This document shows, one piece after another, positions 8,574 through 16,066 of a DNA stretch of 34,567 bases (the first letter of the stretch is position 1; each line of letters opens with the position of its first letter). Location of the stretch: positions 1-34,567 of the forward strand of contig CAZEFR010000024.1 in NCBI GenBank assembly GCA_964511555.1, written 5' to 3'. Position numbers and translations under genes: made by a program. This DNA is from CAIZGX01 sp964511555 (GTDB lineage Bacteria > Bacteroidota > Bacteroidia > Flavobacteriales_D > Sanyastnellaceae). The notes below the pieces were generated by a model that saw nothing but the letters and a program-made list of their open reading frames with translations, made no database searches and was not told the DNA's origin.

Positions 8574-8581
8574 TATCTTGG
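8574..8581 (+). promoter_or_regulatory. Putative -7 box giving a nearly leaderless mRNA
   Basis: TATCTTGG lies only 4 nt before the ATG at 8586, the same spacing as at the aminotransferase promoter (12554-12561). With this spacing transcription would start at or next to the start codon. No TTG is found 17-23 nt upstream, so support is partial. Confidence 0.3.
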
Positions 8582-8585
8582 CTTC

Positions 8586-8924
8586 ATGAAAAAATTGATC
8601 TTTCTTTCTATTGCAGCTGTAGCTGTTGGATGTGCCGCTTCGAAGCAAGTAACAATTACTGAAGCCGATTTAAGTTTAGCGAAAACAGAATTCTCTGGCG
8701 TAACGCTTGCTGAATTGCAAACTGGACAAGTTTTGTACACAGAGCATTGCCAAAGTTGTCATGCTTTGAAAGATCCAGCATCTGAAGGCATTCGCGGATG
8801 GAAGCATCATGTTCCAGAAATGGTAGAAATAGCGAACAAAGACAAAGGAGCGGGCATTGACAAGAAAGAAGAGCAAGCGATCCTTCGTTATTTGATTACG
8901 ATGGGACCCCTAAAAAAATCGTAG
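8586..8924 (+). CDS. Small cytochrome c lipoprotein
   Basis: A 112-aa protein with a lipoprotein signal (lipobox AVGC, lipidated C16) and one heme-binding motif C55-Q-S-C58-H59. After removal of the signal it is a single cytochrome c domain of about 95 aa, anchored in a membrane and facing the periplasm. The sixth heme ligand is not certain: M77 in HVPEMVEIA and the Met in YLITMGPLKK near the end are candidates. The redox partner is unknown and no oxidase or reductase genes are nearby. The last codons (KKS and stop) are encoded inside the first hairpin of the downstream repeat array, so its C-terminus may have been set by that array. Confidence 0.82.
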   Translation: MKKLIFLSIAAVAVGCAASKQVTITEADLSLAKTEFSGVTLAELQTGQVLYTEHCQSCHALKDPASEGIRGWKHHVPEMVEIANKDKGAGIDKKEEQAILRYLITMGPLKKS

Positions 8925-9131
8925 ATTTTTTTGAACTTCGTTATTGGAAATCCTTCGGATTTATTCTTACGTTGTAATGGGAAAATCGGAGATTTTATTC
9001 CTATTTCATAATTGGAACCTTGTTATTAGAATTACGCAGTAGGAATTACGCAGTAGGAATTACGCAGTAGGAATTACGCGGTAGGAATTACGTAGTAGGA
9101 ATAAAATCTCCGATTTTCCAATAACGTAGTT
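8912..9131. repeat. Mini-hairpin array A, linker ATTGG/CCAAT
   Basis: The whole gap between two convergent genes is a string of short stem-loops. In order: A7TC-gta-GAT7 (8912-8932, 9-bp arms, holds the upstream stop codon), AAC-ttc-GTT (8934-8942), AAATCC-ttc-GGATTT (8948-8962), TTAC-gtt-GTAA (8967-8977), AAAATC-gga-GATTTT (8982-8996), TAT-ttc-ATA (9002-9010), AAC-ctt-GTT (9016-9024), five copies of TAC-nnn-GTA (9033-9097), AAAATC-tcc-GATTTT (9103-9117), AAC-gta-GTT (9123-9131). Linkers on the left are ATTGGA or variants (8943, 9011, 9025) alternating with ATTCCT-like forms; on the right they are GGAAT and CCAAT. The last arm ends one base before the stop codon of the opposing gene. The first hairpin alone could act as a terminator. 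Confidence 0.8.
9031..9100. repeat. 14-bp tandem repeat, five copies
   Basis: Five contiguous copies of a 14-bp unit, ATTACGCAGTAGGA. Copies 1-3 are identical, copy 4 has GCG for GCA, and copy 5 has GTA for GCA. The only changes fall in the 3-nt loop of the internal palindrome TAC-nnn-GTA. It sits at the centre of hairpin array A and looks like a recent slippage expansion of one hairpin-plus-linker module. Confidence 0.95.
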
Positions 9132-10637
9132 CTAGAAGCTCGGACAAGCAATCGTTCTAAACTTCGCTTTCGAAACCTGCATAGACTTCGGAGTCTTAAT
9201 GCTGTAGCCAAGGGTGACGGTTTTACTTTCACCGGGTGCTAGCTTCATGTTCCATGAAAGCTTGCCGGTGTTCTTTTCCAACACGGCGCCAGAAATTTCC
9301 AACATAGCTACTTCAATCTGTCCGTCGGAAGAAATAGGNNNNNNNNNNNNNNNNNNNNNNNNNNNNNNNNNNNNNNNNNNNNNNNNNNNNNNNNNNNNNN
9401 NNNNNNNNNNNNNNNNNNNNNNNNNNNNNNNNNNNNNNAAATAAACACTCGCCTTTCCACTTACTAAATTCAAGGTGTTCCAACCTACAACCTTCGCCAT
9501 TAAAAACGCATCGGCGTCTTGCTTCGGAACAGCATAATGCATGTACGTTGCCGGCAACGTGAACGAGGTAACGTCTACCACATAAGGTTTTCCGTCTGAC
9601 AAAATGGTATACGGCAATTCAATCTCGAACTCGGCACTCAACTCTTGCACTGCTACCTGCTGAAACGCTACTTCGCCATCCGCATTCCTGTCATCTTGCT
9701 TGAGATAATCACTGCGATTGCTTTTCACATCCATAACCATCACCGACTCTAGGTTCTTCTGAACTCCCGCTACCCTTCTTGTAGATTCTGCAATATCCCA
9801 CGTCTCTAATGTAGGCTTCTCTGCGCCTTGCAATGGTTCGCTGGTGCTTAAAATCATGAGTACTTCCGTCCAATCCAATCCAGATTTATTGAACACATTC
9901 GCATGGTAATCGAGCTTCACCGGATCCACTGCGTTCTCTGCGCGAACGTCGTACTTCGGCGCCCAACCGGCGTTACGAACCAAATATTTCAGCGTGAAGG
10001 TGGCGTTGCCACGAACCTTCGCATCTAACACCACTGTTACTTCAGAAGTAGGCGGATTGGTTTTCGCATTCAACTCTGAAAGCTGCGCGCTGTAATTGGT
10101 TTGCTCTTTCACCAACTTACGTTCTTCAGCATCGGCCTTCAACAAGAACGCATTGATCTCGTTGTTACGCTTGCGGAAGAAATCAGCAGCCTTCTCAATC
10201 TCTGCAATTGGAACGTTGTTCGCTGTTCCGCCAATGGCTTCGTTGCGAAACAACATGTCGCGCTCTTTCGCATACACGCCTTTCTCTGCGCGAAGCGTTG
10301 CCAACTTCTCTTCAACCGAAGCTAACTTTTCTTGCAGCTCGGCAATCTTCGCATTCGGTGCTTGCTCTTTCAAATAGTTGTTCCGAATGGAAACGCTTTG
10401 AAACACCACGTTTCTATTTCCACATTCCAACACCACACTCTCGGGCTGCATGTCGGCACTCAATCCTGTAAACACTACCGTTTGCTTTCCTTGAGCCACC
10501 TGCGTTTCAGCCGTATGAACCAACTGCGCACCTTGCAGGTACACCGTTACTTGCGTAATCTTCGAATCTACATTCGTCTGCGCAAAAAGTGCAAAACTTG
10601 AAACGACAGAAAGACAAAGTGCAATTACTTTTTTCAT
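9132..10637 (-). CDS. MuiA-like DUF4139 protein, exported; contains assembly gap
   Basis: The protein has a signal peptide (to about residue 19, ALFAQ), an N-terminal DUF4140-like domain (ITQVTVYLQGAQLVHTAE... SVVLE), a coiled coil (about 95-195, rich in E, K, A), and a DUF4139 domain (VRNAGWAPKYDVRAEN... LDYHANVFNKSGLDWTEVLMILSTSEP... ELPYTILSDGKPYVVDV) to the end (WNMKLAPGESKTVTLGYSIK). This is the mucoidy inhibitor MuiA family; its molecular function is not known. A 100-N gap interrupts it. Both sides are in the same nominal frame, but that carries no weight because the gap length is arbitrary; judging by the family about 75 residues should lie there, so roughly 230 bp is missing. It is the last gene of a three-gene operon, 2 bp after the previous one. 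Confidence 0.85.
   Translation of the reverse strand: MKKVIALCLSVVSSFALFAQTNVDSKITQVTVYLQGAQLVHTAETQVAQGKQTVVFTGLSADMQPESVVLECGNRNVVFQSVSIRNNYLKEQAPNAKIAELQEKLASVEEKLATLRAEKGVYAKERDMLFRNEAIGGTANNVPIAEIEKAADFFRKRNNEINAFLLKADAEERKLVKEQTNYSAQLSELNAKTNPPTSEVTVVLDAKVRGNATFTLKYLVRNAGWAPKYDVRAENAVDPVKLDYHANVFNKSGLDWTEVLMILSTSEPLQGAEKPTLETWDIAESTRRVAGVQKNLESVMVMDVKSNRSDYLKQDDRNADGEVAFQQVAVQELSAEFEIELPYTILSDGKPYVVDVTSFTLPATYMHYAVPKQDADAFLMAKVVGWNTLNLVSGKASVYXXXXXXXXXXXXXXXXXXXXXXXXXXXXXXXXXXPISSDGQIEVAMLEISGAVLEKNTGKLSWNMKLAPGESKTVTLGYSIKTPKSMQVSKAKFRTIACPSF
9339..9438. other. Assembly gap, 100 N
   Basis: Exactly 100 N, the customary placeholder for a gap of unknown size. It removes part of the DUF4139 domain of the MuiA-like gene. 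The protein as translated here should not be used for length or frame arguments. Confidence 0.98.
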
Positions 10638-10639
10638 AA

Positions 10640-11434
10640 TTAAAATTTATATTGAAGAGAAATTTCGTGATTCCATTGTTGAAGTGAACGGTTCTGGTCA
10701 TTCGCCAAGCCCGTATATCCGATGACAAATTTTCGAAAAATATAATAGCCGCGAACGAACGCACCCATGTGTGCATTGTCCCATGCGCGAACACCCGCAC
10801 CCAGCATGTATTTATTTCTTGTGGTAAAATTCAGTCCGGTCTGAAACTGTCTCACTTTTTCCTCACCTTCATATCCACGTTTGTAAATTCCTGAAAAACT
10901 CAAATTCGATCTGCGCGAAAGACGAGCCACAGCTATTCCTACTTGGGCGCTTATGACATTTGAAAGAATCGTGACTTCATTTTCGAACGGAGTCACTTGC
11001 AAGTCTTCGTTCTTATATGAAACTCCCGCTAGAAACCTTCCTGCCGGATTGCTCATGACATTCAATCCGAATGAATAATTGAAGGTGTGATTTTCGTAGT
11101 TGGTGAATTCAGCGCGTGCGCCGAATCCAACATGTAGATTTCTTCTTGAAGTGTACGAGTGTGTTGCAAACTGAAGAGCTGCGGCATTGAACGCGTATGT
11201 GTTGTTGTAGAGATCAATTCCAACTGCAGAATAAATTCGATCTAAATTCAACTGACCCTGAAATCCGCCTGCACCGTTGGTTTGACGATACATTCCTGCT
11301 TTGTTGTAGTCTAATGGTGAAACTACAAAAGACGGATTCTCTGTACTCAAATAAGCCATGGGATTCAATTGTCTAAATTGAGTCCATGCTAGAGAAGCAT
11401 TCAAAAAAAGTATGAAGAACAATATCCGTTTCAC
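10640..11434 (-). CDS. Outer membrane beta-barrel protein, possibly PorP/SprF-like
   Basis: A 264-aa protein with a signal peptide (MKRILFFILFLNASLAWTQ) and a series of amphipathic beta strands (NLHVGFGARAEF, NYSFGLNVM, FLAGVSYKNEDLQVTPF, YMLGAGVRAWDN, GAFVRGYYIFRKFVIGYTG) ending in the aromatic barrel signature SLQYKF. The start LNPMAYLSTENPSF with SPLDYNK and the general layout recall the PorP/SprF family of type IX secretion-associated outer membrane proteins, but the NPAYAG motif of that family is not clear, so the family call is weak. It lies 1 bp after the aminotransferase and 2 bp before the MuiA-like gene, so the three share a transcript. Confidence 0.7.
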   Translation of the reverse strand: MKRILFFILFLNASLAWTQFRQLNPMAYLSTENPSFVVSPLDYNKAGMYRQTNGAGGFQGQLNLDRIYSAVGIDLYNNTYAFNAAALQFATHSYTSRRNLHVGFGARAEFTNYENHTFNYSFGLNVMSNPAGRFLAGVSYKNEDLQVTPFENEVTILSNVISAQVGIAVARLSRRSNLSFSGIYKRGYEGEEKVRQFQTGLNFTTRNKYMLGAGVRAWDNAHMGAFVRGYYIFRKFVIGYTGLANDQNRSLQQWNHEISLQYKF

Positions 11435-11435
11435 T

Positions 11436-12549
11436 TCAACGAATATACTGCGTTAAACGATGAGCGGCTTCAAGAATGTCGGCATCTTCCTTCGCGAAAC
11501 AGAAACGCAAACGCTTCGCTTCGCTTCCGTTTTCATAGAAAGGAGAAAGCGGAATGCTTGTCACCTTCGCTTCTTTGTTTAAGCGAACTGCAAAATCGAA
11601 ATCTGATTCGTCTGAAATAGCGCTGTAATCAAGCACTTGAAAATAGGTCCCTGCGCAAGGCAAGACTTTCCAAGCGCTTCCACTTAACGCTTCCACAAAA
11701 AGATTTCTTTTCCGCTCATACATGCGCGAGATTTCAGAATAGTCAACTGTCTTCATGTATTCGGCAATGGCAATCTGAAACGGAGCGTTGCAGGTGAAGA
11801 CGTTAAATTGATGTTGTTTGCGAAACTCTACCATCCACTTCGCATCGCACACGGCATAGCCCAATTTCCATCCGGGTGCGTGAAACGTCTTCCCGAAGGC
11901 CGACCCCACCATCACGNNNNNNNNNNTGCCTTCTTCCGTCGAACACAATGTGCTCATACACTTCATCGGAAATAATAAAAATATTGGTATCGCGAACAAC
12001 CTCTAAAAGTTGGTGGGCGTCGTCTAACGAATTCACAGCGCCCGTTGGATTGTGCGGCGTGTTAATGAGCATAAGTTTCGTGCGATCGTTGATTGCAGCT
12101 TTCACTTTTTCCCACGGAATGTGAAAGTCTTCTCCTTCCAATTCAATCCAGATCACCTTCCCTCCATTCAACTCAACCGCTGGCGCATAACAGTCGTATG
12201 CCGGCGCGAAAAGTATGACTTCATCTCCCGGAAAAATCAATGTTGAAATAGCAGTGAAGATGGCTTGCGAAGCGCCCGCTGTAATATTCACTTCCGAATT
12301 CCAATCGTAATTGCATCCGTGCTTGGCGTTCAATTGCTCCGTAATAATCTGACGAAGAACAGACATGCCCGGCATTGGGGCATACTGATTGAATCCATCT
12401 TTCATGGCCTTGGTCACCAAATCAAATAAGCGTTCGTCAATTGGGAATCCCGGAAAGCCTTGTCCCAAGTTCAAAGCGCCTTCTTGCACAGCAAGGGCCG
12501 ACATGGTTGTAAATATGGTTGTCCCAACGTTGGGTAGTTTCGATTTCAT
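11436..12549 (-). CDS. PLP aminotransferase, methionine/glutamine type (YbdL-like); broken by a 10-N gap
   Basis: A fold-type I aminotransferase seen as two out-of-frame pieces because of the 10 N at 11917-11926. The N-terminal piece has NLGQGFPGFP, the cofactor-binding ITAGASQAIF, INTPHNPTGAV and ISDEVYEHIVFD; the C-terminal piece has the PLP lysine motif SAFGKTFHAPGWKLGY and the substrate-binding arginine in KRLRFCFAKED. These are the marks of the YbdL/kynurenine aminotransferase (glutamine transaminase K) group, which uses methionine, glutamine or aromatic amino acids. Compared with YbdL, about 15 residues are missing at the gap, so more than 10 bases were lost; the gene itself is probably intact. 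It heads the operon and has a textbook promoter. The omega-amidase at 7775-8536 is its likely metabolic partner. Confidence 0.9.
11917..11926. other. Assembly gap, 10 N
   Basis: Ten N inside the aminotransferase, just before the PLP lysine region. Reading continues in a different frame on the far side, which is best explained by the gap not having its true length rather than by a real frameshift. Confidence 0.97.
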
Positions 12550-12553
12550 GGAA

Positions 12554-12583
12554 CGAAGATAAAGATGGGAATCGGTTGGGCAA
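12554..12583 (-). promoter_or_regulatory. Promoter of the aminotransferase operon, leaderless type
   Basis: On the minus strand a TTG (-33 element, 12581-12583) is followed after exactly 19 nt by TATCTTCG (-7 element, 12554-12561). This is the Bacteroidota promoter layout. Only 4 nt separate the -7 box from the ATG at 12549, so transcription should begin at or within a base or two of the start codon, giving a leaderless mRNA. Confidence 0.7.
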
Positions 12584-12603
12584 GATTCCTTAATTTCACA
12601 AAC

Positions 12604-15321
12604 ATGAAGAAGGCAACACTCATTCCCATTCTCTTTCTGTTTCTCATTCTACACTCAACGCTTCACGCACAGGAGATTCCCACTGCGCTTGGATATGCGA
12701 GTAAAATAGCTGGAGAAGAAATTAAATATTTCTCACCCTTGCATGAGTTTGCGAATACGGGCTTGCTTACACGCGCGAATGGCAAATCGCCCATTTCGCT
12801 TCAACTTGAAATGGAAGAATCGGAAAGTGAATTGCGAACTTTTGAACTACTTATTGGACATTCAACTGGAACGAGCAGCGGTAAACGTGAGTTTATTTTT
12901 TCTATTGATGGAAAAGAACTTTTTCATTTTACTACTTCACCGAAAGAACCGCTTGGAACGGTGAAAGCTGGAAGAAGCGATGACGACATTGCCTTTGAAT
13001 TTCGATCGTTGGAACAAGACATTAACAAAGACGCTTTCGGATTTCTTCGAATAGAAATACCCGACAGGCTCATTCAAAAAGGTGAGCTTACTGTTGTTGG
13101 TGTGAACGCTGAAAGTCGCGATTGGTTGATGGTGTTCAAGTACAAGCGGACATTTAAAATAATTACCACACCCACGCAATTGGTGCTTCGAAAAAACAAT
13201 AAGCTGCAACTGAACATTGCAGTAGACTACCCCTATTTACATTACAAAATACCAAGCATGACAGTGGTTTCGAAGTATTTTGAAAATACGTATCCAGTAA
13301 CAACTGGTTACAATTCAATTTCTGTGGAAAGTTATCCCGCAAGCTTTTCAGGCATAGATACCCTTCGGTATTTCATGGGAAACAAATTGGTGCATACCGA
13401 ACTCGTGGCCATTCAACCGCGAAAGAATTTCGACTTCCACATTATACATCATTCGCACAACGACATTGGATACTCGCACCTTCAAACCGAAGTTGAAAAA
13501 ATTCAGACAGAAAATATCTACGAAGCCATTCGATGGTCTATTGTGCCCTACCCTGGCGACTGCCAGCCTATCTGGCACATTGAGAGTTTGTGGGCGGTTG
13601 ACAATTTCATGAAGCAAGCAACGGAAGAAGAGATTGCACTCTTCATTCGAAAAATAAAAGAAGGACGCATCGTATTATCTGCGAACTATGCGAACGTGTT
13701 GAACGGATTGTGTCAGCCTGAAGAACTCAACTGGATTGTTGCTTACGCGAAACGCTTGGAAAAAGAATTCGGCATACGCATTCAAAACGCGATGATCACA
13801 GACATTCCCGGCATTACGTACGACGCATTGAACATGTATGTGCAGAACAACATTCCGTATTTATCGTTGGGACCGAACTACGTTGAAACACACGCCGATC
13901 ATGGCGATCGTGTGGGCAAGGTTATTCGTGAATGCGGAGATGACATGTTCTACTGGACGCCGAAAAACGAGCCGAACAAAAAGCTCTTGGTATGGACGGC
14001 CGGAAAAGGATATTCCTATTTCCACAACATTCAAGAGAATGAAAAACAAACGAAATGGGAGAACAAAATTTCGGCGTATGTGAATGAACTCGTCGATAAA
14101 AAATATCCGTATGAATTGGTGCAACTGCGCTACACCAAGAACGCAGACAACGGTCCGGTAGACACCTCGCTCTGCACCTTCGTGAACAATTGGAACGCGC
14201 GATATTCTTCACCCAAGCTCACGCTTTCCAGCGTTGACAAACTTTTCAGTGAATTCGAAGAACGCTACGGAGAATCGCTTCGTACTGTAACGGGTGAGAT
14301 TTCTCCGTATTGGGAAGACGGCGCTTATTCAACAGCAGAAGAGGAAATGCTTAACAGACAACTTGCGCGATTAACTGTTGCTCTGGAAAAGCACATTGCA
14401 CAACTTCCACCTTCGAAAGAAATTCAAGAGCAGCTCTTCCAACTTCAAAAAAATATAATTCTCTTCCACGAGCACACGTGGGGCTCATGGTGCAGCATTT
14501 CCGACCCAGAGATATTCTTCACCACAGAGCAATGGCGCATAAAGAAATCTTTTTTAGATTCAGCCGCTTCGCAATATCCAAGATTGGCTGCAAAGGTGAA
14601 ATTCAATTTTATTGAGCGTCAACCTGAAAGGAAAACAAAAAGCATTTACAATTACACCGTAAATGAAAAAACAGGGGCCATTGATTGTATTTATTTCGAA
14701 AATGATAGCCTTGTTTTTGAAACAGACAATCACTTGTTTGAATTTATTTATTCCAAAGGAATTTCGCCTCAAAAATTCTTCTATCCGACCAACGTTAAAG
14801 TAGAAACCATTGCCGATACACACGATAAAAAATACGTTCAAGTTCACTTTGAACTTCCATTTTCAAAAAGACTTTCAGTGTATTATTCGTTATGGAAGGA
14901 AGATGGCATTATTCGCATGAGCAGCACCTTCAGCAAATTGGTAGAAAAAGATAAAGAGTCTCTGCATCTCGCTGTTGGAACAGGAAAGAACGGAACATTG
15001 ACATACGGAAAAGACGGCACTGAACTCGACTTTCAAACCTCTCGCCTTCCCGGATCCAATGCAGATTTCATTTGTTCATCAAACTTGTTCAAGATGAATT
15101 ACGGACAGCACACGGCTTGTATTTATTCTCCACAATTAAATCTGGTAGAGGTTGGAAACATCGTAAATGAAGAGCAAGTAAACGGCGCAAAAGTTTGGAA
15201 AGAAAACACCACCGACCTTTCTAAGATGTACCTGTACTTATTCAACAATTACTGGCACACGAATTATAAAGCGTATCAGGAAGGGTTTTTCAGTTACAAC
15301 ATTGATTTTTGGATGGAGTGA
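12604..15321 (+). CDS. GH38-like alpha-mannosidase family protein, exported
   Basis: The start is the ATG at 12604, directly before a signal peptide (MKKATLIPILFLFLILHSTLHAQ); an upstream in-frame ATG at 12565 would bury it. The mature part has about 275 N-terminal residues of beta-rich sequence, then a GH38-type catalytic barrel. HHSHNDIGY (282-290) matches the GH38 zinc site HSHNDPGW, with H285 and D287 as likely ligands. D400 in MITDIPGI fits the nucleophile and third ligand. The HEHTWGSW stretch (622-629) is a candidate for the remaining zinc site, and a C-terminal beta domain follows. The protein is 905 aa after start correction. GH38 enzymes cleave alpha-mannosidic bonds; substrate here is unproven because the motifs deviate (Y for W after IG). 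A GH29 fucosidase 1.7 kb downstream suggests breakdown of mannose- and fucose-bearing glycans. Confidence 0.78.
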   Translation: MKKATLIPILFLFLILHSTLHAQEIPTALGYASKIAGEEIKYFSPLHEFANTGLLTRANGKSPISLQLEMEESESELRTFELLIGHSTGTSSGKREFIFSIDGKELFHFTTSPKEPLGTVKAGRSDDDIAFEFRSLEQDINKDAFGFLRIEIPDRLIQKGELTVVGVNAESRDWLMVFKYKRTFKIITTPTQLVLRKNNKLQLNIAVDYPYLHYKIPSMTVVSKYFENTYPVTTGYNSISVESYPASFSGIDTLRYFMGNKLVHTELVAIQPRKNFDFHIIHHSHNDIGYSHLQTEVEKIQTENIYEAIRWSIVPYPGDCQPIWHIESLWAVDNFMKQATEEEIALFIRKIKEGRIVLSANYANVLNGLCQPEELNWIVAYAKRLEKEFGIRIQNAMITDIPGITYDALNMYVQNNIPYLSLGPNYVETHADHGDRVGKVIRECGDDMFYWTPKNEPNKKLLVWTAGKGYSYFHNIQENEKQTKWENKISAYVNELVDKKYPYELVQLRYTKNADNGPVDTSLCTFVNNWNARYSSPKLTLSSVDKLFSEFEERYGESLRTVTGEISPYWEDGAYSTAEEEMLNRQLARLTVALEKHIAQLPPSKEIQEQLFQLQKNIILFHEHTWGSWCSISDPEIFFTTEQWRIKKSFLDSAASQYPRLAAKVKFNFIERQPERKTKSIYNYTVNEKTGAIDCIYFENDSLVFETDNHLFEFIYSKGISPQKFFYPTNVKVETIADTHDKKYVQVHFELPFSKRLSVYYSLWKEDGIIRMSSTFSKLVEKDKESLHLAVGTGKNGTLTYGKDGTELDFQTSRLPGSNADFICSSNLFKMNYGQHTACIYSPQLNLVEVGNIVNEEQVNGAKVWKENTTDLSKMYLYLFNNYWHTNYKAYQEGFFSYNIDFWME

Positions 15322-15645
15322 TTACTCAGCCACCAAATACTCTTCAAGCAAATCGCAAAGCTTTTTCTGTTGCAGTGAAGGAAGCTGATGAATCTTCTTT
15401 CCCAAACGCTGAACATCTACACAACGCAATTGATCGCACGCAATTTGTCCTTTCTTGCCTTTCAAGGTTAGTGACAAGCGCATAGGGTAATTCCGTAGGG
15501 TTGAAGTTATGGGCGCTATAACAACGGTGCTCATGTGTCTGTTGGCTTCATTGGGAGAAAGCACAATACATGGACGCGTTTTCTTCATTTCTTTTCCAAC
15601 GGTGGGATCAAGGTTAATCCAATAAATACCGTAACGCTCTACCAT
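15322..15645 (-). CDS. mazF: MazF/PemK family toxin
   Basis: A 107-aa protein of the MazF/PemK fold. It starts YGIYWINLDPTVGKEMKKTRPCIVLSPNEAN, where the RP pair (R24, P25) is the conserved catalytic Arg motif, followed by VVIAPITST (41-49) with the conserved Ser/Thr, and GQIACDQLRCVD, the third conserved strand. MazF toxins are sequence-specific mRNA endoribonucleases. The start overlaps the end of the antitoxin gene by 7 bp, the usual translational coupling of type II toxin-antitoxin pairs. The stop codon is directly next to the stop of the convergent GH38 gene. The frame is complete, so the toxin is probably active. Confidence 0.93.
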   Translation of the reverse strand: MVERYGIYWINLDPTVGKEMKKTRPCIVLSPNEANRHMSTVVIAPITSTLRNYPMRLSLTLKGKKGQIACDQLRCVDVQRLGKKIHQLPSLQQKKLCDLLEEYLVAE

Positions 15646-15887
15646 GTCCAGTCCTCCAACTTTTCATTTTTGAAAAAATCAGGCATACGATCCTTACCTG
15701 AATCATCCTTCGCGGCTTGGGCTATTCTCTCTTCCCAGCCCTCGCGGACTTTCGAAACCGGACGAATAACCAAGGTGTTCTCTACAACCTCCATCTCTAC
15801 AGCGTCGGTTAAACCTAGGTCTTTCATGAATGAAGAAGGAATGATTACTCCTTTCGAATTGCCTATGGAAATTATTTTCGATTTCAT
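15639..15887 (-). CDS. mazE: MazE/AbrB family antitoxin
   Basis: An 82-aa protein. Residues 1-45 (MKSKIISIGNSKGVIIPSSF... VEMEVVENTLVIRP) are a swapped-hairpin AbrB/MazE DNA-binding domain. The charged, tryptophan-rich tail (VREGWEERIAQAAKDDSG... FFKNEKLEDWTW) is the part expected to wrap around the toxin. I chose the ATG at 15887; the longer frame from 15932 adds 15 residues unlike the family and would cover the promoter and operator. It should repress its own operon and neutralise MazF. Confidence 0.9.
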   Translation of the reverse strand: MKSKIISIGNSKGVIIPSSFMKDLGLTDAVEMEVVENTLVIRPVSKVREGWEERIAQAAKDDSGKDRMPDFFKNEKLEDWTW

Positions 15888-15907
15888 ATCGCCAAAATAT
15901 CTTTCCA

Positions 15908-15930
15908 CAAAGTTATAACTATGTTGTAAC
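15908..15930 (-). promoter_or_regulatory. mazEF promoter with overlapping candidate operator
   Basis: Read on the minus strand, TAACTTTG (15908-15915) is a perfect -7 box 20 nt before the mazE start. It overlaps a pair of near-identical palindromic half-sites, GTTATAAC (15912-15919) and GTTGTAAC (15923-15930), spaced 11 bp centre to centre. One helical turn between two palindromes that cover the promoter fits autoregulation by MazE or MazEF. A second box, TATTTTGG, lies 4 nt before the start codon as an alternative. Confidence 0.5.
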
Positions 15931-16066
15931 ATTTTGAATTATTTTTTTCAAAATTGAAAAAAGTAATTCACACTTCGAAAAAATGCGTATTCGCATCTTC
16001 CACATAAAATAATCTGAGAACTTCTTCGTTGCCTTAACTGCGTTGACTTCTTCAAATACGACTTTC

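Noticed and set aside
9098..9119. Terminal inverted repeats of an insertion sequence or MITE (8980-9001 with 9098-9119)
   Set aside because: The arms are themselves palindromic hairpins of array A, there is no target-site duplication, and no transposase is nearby; the array structure explains them.
11803..12549. A real frameshift or pseudogene in the aminotransferase
   Set aside because: The break coincides exactly with 10 N, and both halves carry intact family motifs; an unsized gap explains it better.
12565..12603. An earlier start for the GH38-like gene
   Set aside because: It would put 13 unrelated residues before an obvious signal peptide, and it lies within the divergent aminotransferase promoter.
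15888..15932. A longer MazE starting at 15932
   Set aside because: The extra 15 residues are not part of the AbrB/MazE fold and the DNA carries the promoter and palindromic sites.
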